Assembly: GCA_014898415.1 (NCBI GenBank)
Contig: RCTD01000007.1
Span: 372,001 to 436,000 of the forward strand
Reading direction: 5' to 3'
Length of the DNA: 64,000 nucleotides
From: Stromatinia cepivora
Taxonomy: Eukaryota; Ascomycota; Leotiomycetes; Helotiales; Sclerotiniaceae
Positions 11,820 through 21,413 of this stretch are shown one piece after another. Position 1 is the first letter of the stretch; each line of letters opens with the position of its first letter. A model generated the notes under the pieces. The model was not told where the DNA came from. It searched no databases and saw only the letters and a list, made by a program, of their open reading frames with translations. The translations under genes were made by a program, and so were the position numbers.

Positions 11820-14352
11820 TGAGTGCAAGTGAAGAAGACTGGCGCCGCAGTTGAAGTGAAATGTGGATGGGACACATCAAGCTTGGTAGTATGGAGGGTT
11901 AATTATGTACTAATGGTTCTTTTTCCTCCCTAATCAACTGGTTTTAGGACGGTTAAGTCAGCCAGATTACTGCAGTAAAGGACTTCAAGGAATTTACAGA
12001 TGAAATTCCAGTCTTGGCAAACTAATTATCCGCAAAATCCCTGCAAATTTGACAGATATGCAACAAATACTCGGACACGGGAATTAACGTGGATTATTTG
12101 CTTGAACTTCCAGTCTTATTCAAACTTAACTGCTTGAATTACCCCACTTCGAACTAAGTCCTAGACTAGTCGTCTCTCTAATACTGGTAACGTGCCAACC
12201 CAAAAAAAACTCCGCATCACACCGCTGATGAGTTCACTTCCGACACATTTTTAAATTGTTTATCCTTATCATGGTGTGTTTTTGCTTGGGTAGGTTATTG
12301 TACAGAACAGTTCCATAATGTCGTCAAAGCAATGAAATCTCCAGCATTGGTTCAACAAACGCAGGCTGTGGCTTACGTTGAAGATATGAATGAGGAGGGA
12401 AAAAGACCATTGTTTAAAAAGGATTCAAAAGTTTCGAAACATTGGAATATTATTTGCCTGGAATTCGCACGAGATTGCGGCCATTGAAAAGAGATCCTGG
12501 CTATCTCAGCCTCATTTTGTTCTCGATTTTAACAACGCTGTTCCCGACTGTATTTTTCTTCATGAGTTTTGTATCTGATTGTGAAAATCCGGTCAAATAT
12601 GTTTTACTAGCCTGATTGAACTAGGACGTCAATAGCCTATTTAAATACGGATATTCTCATGATCGTGTGAAATTAAACACCACACATATTGGGCCTATAG
12701 ATTTTAGGAATACATCCACAGGATTGAGCCAATACACAACTTTCAGGCAATTCTGTGATGAGTTTCACATGGCGAATCTGACCGAGACTAAGCTAACAAT
12801 TCATAATAGCAGATTTTCCTGAGTATCACCACGCATTCTTTGTGGCGGTGATGCGAATTGGATGTATCAAACTTCTTAAGGACTAGTACTTGATAATGTT
12901 CCATATGTTCGGGGTAATCTATCTATAATGACATATAAGAATCTGGTCTAGAAATCTTAATTGGAACATTTAACGGCGATTTGAAGCCTGTATATGACTT
13001 TCAAGGCTTGATATGCGATTTACTTCGTACATCGCCTGCCAGATTCGAGATCCTCCAACCCTAAACCTAACTTAGCGATAGAGATAAAGCCCGAAATGCT
13101 GGGAAATTCCATATTCTTGTGCACTATCTTTATCAAGTACTCTCAATGGAATTACAAGTGGTTGCTCGTCCAATCATTACGGTTCGAAAATGATTTTGAG
13201 GGTCGACTGGCTTAGTGTAAGATCTCGGCTCCCGTCATCTCGCTAGTCGATTATAGCTAATGACTAATCAGCTCGCTAAGCCATTTCTCGCTAAACTAGC
13301 TGCATTCTACTTTTAATAGCACCTCTAATCAATTCGTAGCTCAAGGCTGGAGAATCACTGCTGAGTTGAAATATTGAAGTCATCAACAGATTTAAACCCT
13401 TTGAAACAAAAAAAGAAGAGTTTTGAATGAAAAGCTCCTGATAGACTGCTATACTTTCTATCTACTATTGTACAAATGTATGTTACTAATGCAAAATTCA
13501 CGCATATAGTAAAGTATCACAATGCGACACCACCTTGAAGATTTCACCTCTTTCTGTAGTAAACCACAAATATTCACGAATTTTAATCACATTGGATCCA
13601 TAATTAATTTCAAACATGCGAACTTAGAAAATGGATCTTTTCCCCGCAAGAAGGTATCGTGACTTCCTAATGAGGACTTTCGAGCAATCACATAGCAAGA
13701 ATAATGCGCTGACTTGGAGAAATTGCGGCGACATTACATGGACCTACTAAACTTATGATGGATGGAGTATTTTGCTTGTGGGGTGTTTTTATCTAGGACC
13801 AGTAATAGTTACGGCAGCCATATATGCGTTGTGGGGTATAGCCTCATTTGGCATAGAAGCTGTATAGGAGGCGATTTTCTTGAGGAAAAGAGATGATATG
13901 AATAAGGAGAAACTTCCCTACTACAACAATACAAATAAAAAGGCCGTGGAACGGGTGGGGGTTGTTAGTCGGGGAAAATCCTAGAAGTTCTAGGTGCACC
14001 CAGCGACGTTTCTCATATTGCTCCTTGCTAGAGGTGGCATTGGTACTCATCTTAACTCTGTCATGAATGGCCTAATCGCAGGACACTCGGAAAATGCTTT
14101 CAACAGAGGGAGTCTTTGATTGTTTAAAAACACTTAAATATGTGAAAATGATGAATTTGGCATTGCTTCCTTGACAATGGTCACAAAAGATATTGATCAT
14201 CTGGATAGTTCTTGTATTATATTCGTAAAGGCAAAACAGGGCACTGTGAATAGCTTCAATTTAGACTAATATAAGTCTGGAGTCATCATCCCAAAGATCA
14301 TCAATAATCATTCACGACAAACGTCCCACTAATTCCACCAACAGAATCAAAC
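11820..14352. other. Gene-poor stretch with a possible coding trace
   Basis: No intact gene is recognised. The plus frame 12191-12487 is open for 98 codons, begins after a TAA and lacks an early ATG. Its content looks protein-like (LSLSWCVFAWVGY, then VVKAMKSPALVQQTQAVAY and EEGKRPLFKKDSK), and a frame change near 12465 continues to 12578 (EKRSWLSQPHFVLDFNNAVP). This could be a relic of an unidentified gene. The rest, to 14352, shows nothing I can support. Confidence 0.3.
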
Positions 14353-14532
14353 ATGCACTCAGCATCTCTTTACGTACCGGTAGTAATTAGTCTCTTAAAA
14401 GCATCTTCTCCAACATACGAGTTGTCCAAGCCTTCTCCACGCCGAACAGCTCCTTTTCTTCTCACATACCAAAGTAAGCCAACATATTCCTCTTCAACGG
14501 AATTGACTTCAGCGCCTTTACCTCTGAAGTAA
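14353..14532 (+). CDS. Short ORF, hypothetical (59 aa), possibly first exon of a decayed gene
   Basis: An ATG-initiated frame, MHSASLYVPVVISLLKAS followed by a Pro/Ser/Thr-rich tail, ending at TAA 14530-14532. It contains a good donor (AAA then GTAAGC at 14474), so it may be a 5' exon, but I found no acceptor that joins it in phase with the frame that starts at 14528. The N-terminus is weakly hydrophobic. Function unknown; it may be chance. Confidence 0.2.
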   Translation: MHSASLYVPVVISLLKASSPTYELSKPSPRRTAPFLLTYQSKPTYSSSTELTSAPLPLK

Positions 14533-14899
14533 ATTGACGGGCACCACAAAACCCGCATCACCCTGGAATGACACACTCGATGTTTCGGATTTTTTTCCAA
14601 TTTGTCCTGCGTCTAATATGATTCTTCCTTAATATTCTATGAGTGTGGATCATTTATCCACTAGTATATAGACGTTGGATACTGAGAGTGATGAGGAATC
14701 TCCTATTGCGTTTTGGAGGTATGGGAATGGGACGGCGCCGCGGCATCGCAGTTTAGTAGAGAGGCTGTGGCTGGGAATGGTATCTTTGTCGTACTTATGA
14801 CGTAAGTTATTTCGGTTTCTAGACTCACGGGATCGATCCCAAGAGCTAAAAGGAATATTCAAATCTTTTAATTCTTTTATTATATTATCTATAGATTGA
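14528..14899 (+). pseudogene. Coding relic with in-frame stops, unknown protein
   Basis: A single plus frame gives protein-like sequence across about 370 nt while interrupted by TAA at 14630, TAG at 14669 and TGA at 14798. Readable pieces are TTKPASPWNDTLDVSDFFP, TESDEESPIAFWRYGNGTAP, HRSLVERLWLGMVSLSYL and, after the TGA, RKLFRFLDSRDRSQELKGIF. All three stops could derive from CAA, CAG or TGG codons by transition, as RIP would do. I do not recognise the family. It lies just upstream of the candidate gene at 14965 and may be the 5' part of the same former gene. Confidence 0.3.
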
Positions 14900-14964
14900 T
14901 CTTCATTTCACGTCTTGTAAAACTCTCTACTCCGTACTGTTTTACATCAGTTATTAGATAGGCA

Positions 14965-15392
14965 ATGCTGATTCCCAAAAGGTATTGATACTAGCTATAT
15001 TAATCTCTCCTACATGGACCAATATGCTACTGAAACAGTCGGAGCGGAAGTCTCTCAGGCTGTGAAGGATACATCAAGACATTGGGTGAGGAACCAGAAA
15101 CCTTGTTCCCTATATCACCGGCGGAAACGCAGATCAGTAAGGCGTATGTGACATCTTCGCAACCATAGCCTTCGACTACTAATTTCATCTTTCCTGAAAC
15201 CTAGGCAAATATCCATATGAATTTTTATCTCTCTATCCCGGCGCAAACGAGTCCCAAACATCTGCTTCTGGCATGGTTCTTGTGCGTGACCAGAGTATGG
15301 TCTCTTTCTGCCAATGGATGAGCAGACACACCGACTTTCGAGCGGTGTCAACGGCTAGGCATTTCCTGATGTTGAAGGGCATCGAACGGTAG
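14965..15392 (+). CDS. Candidate small three-exon gene, unknown function (100 aa)
   Basis: Exons 14965-14981, 15039-15136 and 15205-15392 join in phase to a 100-residue protein, MLIPKSRSGSLSGCEGYIK... ending MLKGIER, stop 15390-15392. Intron 1 (57 nt) is GTATTG..ACAG. Intron 2 (68 nt) is GTAAGG..TAG with a canonical CTACTAAT branch site at 15176-15183, 21 nt before its acceptor. Splicing removes the TGA at 15031 and the frame change at 15137. The product has no signal peptide or membrane span; readable parts are YPYEFLSLYPGAN and MVLVRDQSMVSFCQWMSRHT. I do not recognise it. Alternatively it is the 3' end of a larger gene whose 5' part decayed (14528-14899). The agreement of phase, splice sites and branch point is the main support. 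Confidence 0.4.
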
Positions 15393-15585
15393 CGAAATCC
15401 TTCACGCGTTAGGTAAATTGCGGGCTCAGACTAGTGTTAAGTTACTACGAAGGATTATTATGTTTCAACGTGATGATTAGTTACTAGGTCAATTTTACCA
15501 AGACGATTGATTCAGAAAGCGGTGATTCTTATGATTATGGTACTCTGTTTGCTCCTTGAAAACCCAATTATTCTACAGGAAGGAG

Positions 15586-16483
15586 TAGACTGCGCAAAAA
15601 TTATCTGTACCTATGGGTAATCCGCGGATAATCCGCTCCGTAGATTACCCATCAGAGATCCTACCCGCCCTGCGGATTATCCGTCAAGGCTTCAAAATTA
15701 TTTGTTTCGTACAGATAATCCGCGGATTATCTATAGATAATCCATCTATCCATAGGTAGATGGATAATCCGCAGATTATCTATAACTCTTTTATAATATT
15801 TTATAATTAGTATAAAGATTAATATAAAATTATAATATTTATATAATATATTAATTATTCATATATGATATTCATATTTATTTTGATAAGTTTTGATTAT
15901 TCTTTATTTTCTTTTTTAACTATTTCTAAAGTTTCTATATTAACTTTGTTGTATTCTTTTGTATAATCGAATAAGGGGTGGTAATTGATATTCTTCATTT
16001 TTATAATCTTTATATTATTATTAATTTGAAGGGGAGGAAGGGTTTCATAAATAATCGATGCTTCTTTTAATTGTAATGTAATGATAAGTTATAAGTATAA
16101 TTCAGAATCATAATGATGAAATGATGATTGAAATGATAATTGAGATCGATGATAAAGTGGTACTGATAGTAATAAGTTAGTTAGAATTGGAAATCGTTTT
16201 TTTTTATTTCGATTTTTATTCCATTGAATTCTATTAAATTGTTTCAACGGATTATTTACAGATAATCTACAAATAATCTATAGATTATTCATATATCCAC
16301 AAATTATCCATCTATCTATAAATAAATAGGTAATCTACAGATATATAGATAATCCACAGATTATCTACAAATAATCTGTAGATTACCTATCCAGATTTTG
16401 AATTACCTGTTTCGCCCAATAAATACCCACGGATTATCTATCAAAGCCATTATCCGCCCTGCGGATACCCGTTATGCAGCCTA
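15586..16483. mobile_element. hAT-like non-autonomous transposon (898 bp)
   Basis: Bounded by an 8-bp direct duplication GGAAGGAG (15578-15585 and 16484-16491), the size made by hAT transposases. The ends are imperfect inverted repeats: the left starts TAGACTGCGCAAAAATTATC, and the right, reverse-complemented, starts TAGGCTGCATAACGGGTATC. Differences are mostly transitions. hAT ends typically begin with TA(G). Both subterminal zones (15600-15785 and 16245-16470) are packed with inverted and direct copies of GGATAATCCGC/GCGGATTATCC, a usual arrangement of hAT transposase binding sites. The middle (about 15785-16240) is very AT-rich with no coding frame, so it must depend on an autonomous relative. 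I found no other copy in this window. Confidence 0.75.
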
Positions 16484-16491
16484 GGAAGGAG

Positions 16492-18839
16492 ACTTTAGAA
16501 GTCAGGGCTGAATATAGTATGATTACGATTGCGTCGTCGCTTCTAAGATTGAGGTTTTCTTGAAGTGATTTGCTGCTACACCTGTTATCTAAGCTGGGAG
16601 TAGGTGATTTCATAGAGTATCAGAACGCGAGAAGAGATGAAAGTATTGCGACGTTTTACTACCATTGTAATGGTTCCTCGATAGGTCCCTTTCCAGCGTT
16701 ACTTATATATGTATTAGTAAAATACTAGCAAAAATCATTCAACATCCATTTCTGCCTCAAAACAAGCTGAATTCCACAGTACCGTGAGATTTTCTACTCA
16801 GAACTCAAACCCTATCTCAATCTCTAAACGCAATGCTTAAGCTAAACCTGGGATACAGCATTGAAAAACCTTATCCGATATTCGGGACTTAAATACCATC
16901 TCATTATCCATCACGAATCTCTATATTGGAAATATTAAAGTAGACCAGGCACAATGTGGAAGACTCTATGATTCTTAAACATGAATTTGTATGTTGCAGA
17001 GTATCATGCGCTAATCTAACTCGAAAAAAACAGCAATCTCGTATAAAGCAACGAGCACTACTAGAATAGTATGCTATTTTCCTTGTCTTGTTTATCACCA
17101 TAAAATCTATCCTAAACAAAAGCCCACCCAGCTACCTCCAGCGGCAAAGAAAATAAAAAATAAGTACATCTTCAACAAACTCATGCTGCAAGACAAGTCC
17201 ACAGTTCTATGCAATCTAAACCACTAGTCTTCCAACCAAGACTAACTAATACAACTAGTAACAAATTATCCATCTCTAAATCATCATCCTAAGATCTGAC
17301 ATCACCCTGAAACATCAAGCTGTTCACAAAATGAAACCTCTGAATATCATTCACATTTCCAACTTTCATCCTTCATACTCACAAATTACCTTCAGCTCAA
17401 CTCCTAACATCAAATCTCCTTTGATATCACCCAACAGATCCAAACAATTTTCAACAATGACGAAATCTCTTATTCTACAGCAGATCCCCAATGCGAAGCA
17501 CAAGCGGCCATAGACGAGAATAACTACTTTACTCAGCAAGTCCACTTCCCAAGAACCGAATATGAGACTCCATCTCTAGCAACCATCCCAAAAAGCCAAC
17601 CTAGATCCACGTGTAAAACCTCATCCCAGCGACTCCAATACCATATCCTCCCAGGCCATCCCATCCGACACAAGAAAAATTACACAACAAGCGCATGCAT
17701 ACCTCTTCCTTTTACTCCCCGCACATACCCTTCACTCTATCTAACAAACATTTTGCACCTAGAACTTCCCGACCCTCGCACCATCCAACCTTCATACCAC
17801 TAGATATCATCATCATCATCATCACCATCCCTCAAAAACAATATAAGAAAACAACACAAGAAAACATACCTCATTCTCCAAGCCGAAATTCCACAACTAT
17901 CCACGAAGCAAAGTTCACTCCCAACAGATCCAGCGGCCCTAGAAAATTTGAATTTTCTCCTGGGCGGATTGAACCGCGAAGTCCCCTTTATTTATTTTAC
18001 CTCCAACCCAATTCATATTTTAGATATTATACGACGAAGAATGGTGGGCTGGTAAGCTTACATTTTTCCAGGGAGTGTTTATAACGACTATCAACGTTAA
18101 TTTTGCGCGCCATTATTGAAGCAAGGAGAATAGTTAAAAAGCGTAGATTGATCAATGATGAAAGTCTAGGAGATTTTACGAGAAGGTCGTATGGATTGAT
18201 ATTTCGTCCCGTTCCACTGTTCGCTGCATACATTATTTGCTGGCGATTTTGGTAACTGTAGCATGGAGTAGGTTGATTATTGAGATGACCGACCTCCCGC
18301 TTCGTCCTGGTGCCCTGTACTACTGGTATATTGTACCAGGAAAATTAAAAACTTAGATATCATTTCATAAAAGTCGCTCAAAGATTAAATTCATCCAATA
18401 TGTATGTCGATAATAATCTAAAGAAAATAGTCTGACCAACATTCTGTTCTTCATATTGAAAACAAAAACAAAACCTTCCCAAAAAGTAATATAAAAGTAT
18501 ATTCTCATCTATTAAGTATACAAAATGAAGGGACACATTGTCGCGGCACTGATACTATACAGTTAACATATATATGTCGAACAATGTAATAATCTATCGC
18601 CCTAGATGAGTGGTGCCACCGCTCCCTATGCATATGCAATATCAATACCAATATAAAATGCAATGCCCCATTAAAAATCATAGTTTCGTAAAATTTGTCG
18701 TCCGATAGTAGTCATTTACCACCTCCTATAAAACGCCCGGATTGAATGCACCGACCAGCCTAGTTCATCCCCATTCGTTATCCATCTAACGCCTCATTTG
18801 AAATGCCAAACCTTGCACCTGGTGCGTGTTTTATTCAAA
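16492..18839. other. Intergenic, no supported gene
   Basis: From 16.9 to 18.1 kb the plus strand is strongly A/C-rich and poor in stop codons, so long frames (17410-17801, 17695-18084) arise easily and are not good evidence for genes. CATCATCATC runs at about 17809-17824. Positions 18300-18839 probably contain the 3' UTR of the minus-strand F-box/WD40 gene. Confidence 0.4.
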
Positions 18840-21413
18840 CTACTCCATTGGAGCAAAGAATCGACTTGCTTCAATAATATCATTATCATCATTTGCAAAA
18901 TCCCAACCCACAATTGTTGGTGTTTGACTACAGCATATGATCCTACGAGCATCAAATTGAAGCTTGAAGACACGAGCATGCGTTGGATGAGGACCACCTA
19001 GAGGCATTCCACGATTGGGCAATGTTGGAGGATCTGGTGCAGCAGTACCTGTTACCGGTGCAGCAGTCGCAGCCGAATCATTGTGCAAAGGAGGCAGGTC
19101 AGATATATCATAGCCTCTTGCTTGTAAAGCTGCAACGAAAACGAGATTCATCAAGTGTTTTGTGTGATCTGTCAAACGATTGATAGCAAGTCTCAAGTAT
19201 TTGTGAAGCAATAAATCTGGGTACCGATTGAGTGTTTGACGTAGACCTATTGCACCAGCCGCGATTGCTCTATTAATTTGGTCTTCCGGGGCAAGCTTTG
19301 AAATATCCCCCAACGGTGACTCATTACTTGCTGATCCAGGTGTTGGCCCCAGGAGCCATGCTGCGTTTTTGTTGGGAATGCTTCGAGGTACTCTAGCCCA
19401 CTGCCGGATTGCGCTTCGGGAACCTTCCTCTTGTCGGAGAGTATGCTGAGGCTTCCAGACACCTTCTTTATCCCTTCGCCATATATGGATCGACTCATCA
19501 TAAGATCCAGAGACAATACGACTATATTTGCAACCTCCACCTCCTGGTGGTAATTTAGCACCAAAAGCAGTGATATCTTGTGGTTTCGAGGACCCGGCAT
19601 TTTTGAGACGACCTTGTTGATAAGTCTGATCGATCAATCCACCGTTCACGGCCTTGAAATATTCTCTATCAATCCGCTTTGCATCCTCTCTTTCCTCTTC
19701 CGCGCTGTACGGCAAATCGCCAAATCCAGCTTGGACGGTCCTCACCAGGTTGGTATGACCTCTAAGGCTAGCTACTTCAAGACCGGATTCTTTGTCGAAG
19801 ACTTTAACCTCATTATCACTGCTACCACTCACTATACGACGCCCATCGTATTGAACGCACGCGATTCCCTTGGTGTGACCCAATAGGGTTCGAGTGCAAG
19901 TGTTTTTTTTCCAGTTCCAGATTTTTACTGTTCGATCACCTGAAGCAGACACAACTTCATCACCCAATATTTGAACAGCGTTAACCGCAGCTCCATGACC
20001 TTGTAATGTGCAGATATTTGTATATGGCAGTATGATGGTCCCCGCAGAGGGATTGTTTTCGAAGCCAAGGTTTGGTATCTGGATGGACGCTGATTCGTTT
20101 ATGACATGCCCGGTTATAGGTCGGCGATTGAATACTTTGATGGTTTTATCTTTTGAACAGGTGACAAGCACACGTTTGTCAAATTTGACATTCAAAACTG
20201 ATTCTCTATGTGCTGTCGTTAATCGTTGCACGATCTTACCTGTCGAAAACCGCCAAATGATGACCGTGGCATCACTGCTTCCAGAGACAATAAGATCTTC
20301 TTCAGGATCTGGGTCAAACTGGAGGCAGAGTACCGATCCTAGATGTTCTGCCAAGGGAGGCAGAGCAAGACGTCTTCTGTCGAGATCCCAGACTCGGATG
20401 GTCTTATCACGGCTACCACTGACCAGATAATTCTGCGTATGCTGAATAGTATAGATACATTCTGTATGACCCTCTTCCGGATACATAGGATGCGGCAATT
20501 GAAAGTTGGTAAACTTCCCGGCTTCCCAGTTGGCTTCTAGGCGTCTTCTTTGGGTATAGAGATAATGCCAATTGAGTTTCTCTTCCCCATCACTACGATC
20601 TACAACGGCTAGAGTGGGTAGTTGCCTGGGACGTGCGACTCCTTTTCCTTTTCCTCCAGGGATAATTCCCTCTGTGCTAGGAGATGAGGTCTGGGCATTG
20701 CCACTATCCAAAGGTAATACTGGTGCATCCATCATGATCGAGTCCTCAGCAAGAGGACTTTGCTTCATTTCCCTTGTGCTTGCCGGTCCGAATATTGACG
20801 TCTGTTTCATCATATCCAAGTCTTGATTGTCGTTATTCCGATTCGGGCTGGATACCATACGTTGCGAATTGGTGGTGGATTTGCGCTTGGCTGGAAGATT
20901 GAGGTCAAAGCTGGTCCTTGAGCTCATCCAGGAAGGTTGTCCACTTGGGTACTCGAATTTCGCAACTTCTGATCGAATAATTCTGAACCCATCTCGTATA
21001 TATAGTTGTTCCCACAATTTCCGATCGAAAGCTAGCATTTGCCAATGTCGCGAGGTGCTGGCGGTTCTTATTAGTGACACTGGGTCAAGGAAGCTGAGAA
21101 TCCTCAAACAAATCTCGGATGGTAAGTGAAAGAAGAAATCGATTTTAAGTCGAGGTTTAAGTCGCCCAACTATGTCCCATACTTCCGAAGTAGGTAATCT
21201 ACTCATGATGTCCAAAATGTATTCTGCAATGAATTAATGTGAGAATGAAAATATATCATGAACACGACGCGGTTGCTCCTTACCAGCGCGATCTTCTGGA
21301 GATAAATCAGCGAGCCATGAAGGCAAGTCCTCGAATTTGAATTGATTAACAACAGTCAAAGGATGTTCGCTATAGCCTTCATCAGGAGGAGACCTCCGAA
21401 GAGAGCTAGACAT
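18840..21413 (-). CDS. fwd-1: F-box/WD40 SCF substrate receptor, FWD-1/beta-TrCP-like (837 aa)
   Basis: Two exons, 21413-21284 and 21223-18840, with a 60-nt intron (GTAAGG..TGCAG) that joins EDRA to EYILD in phase. Start ATG is at 21411-21413. An F-box lies at about residues 76-120 (HLPSEICLRILSFLDP), then a Ser-rich linker and WD40 repeats from about residue 295 (YLVSGSRDKTIRVWD, LIVSGSSDATVIIW, LVTCSKDKTIKVF, VVSASGDRTVKIWNW, IVSGSSDNEVKVFDK, RIVSGSYDESIHIW), ending with a divergent repeat VGWDF and a FFAPME tail. Such proteins bind Skp1 through the F-box and phosphodegrons through the propeller. The LYTQRRRLEANWEAGKFTNF linker and the final VGWDF repeat match my memory of Neurospora FWD-1, which degrades the clock protein FRQ. 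Met30/SconB is the main alternative but its linker differs. The exact orthology is inference. Confidence 0.9.

Noticed and set aside
13060..13080. CCCTAAACCTAAC, telomere-like
   Set aside because: Only about one and a half imperfect units of the fungal TTAGGG repeat; not a telomere or interstitial array.
17410..18084. Long stop-free frames on the plus strand, including 17695-18084
   Set aside because: The plus strand here is strongly A/C-rich, which removes stop codons by composition. No domain and no convincing exon set was found, although one CTAAC..CAACAG acceptor-like site occurs near 17405-17435.
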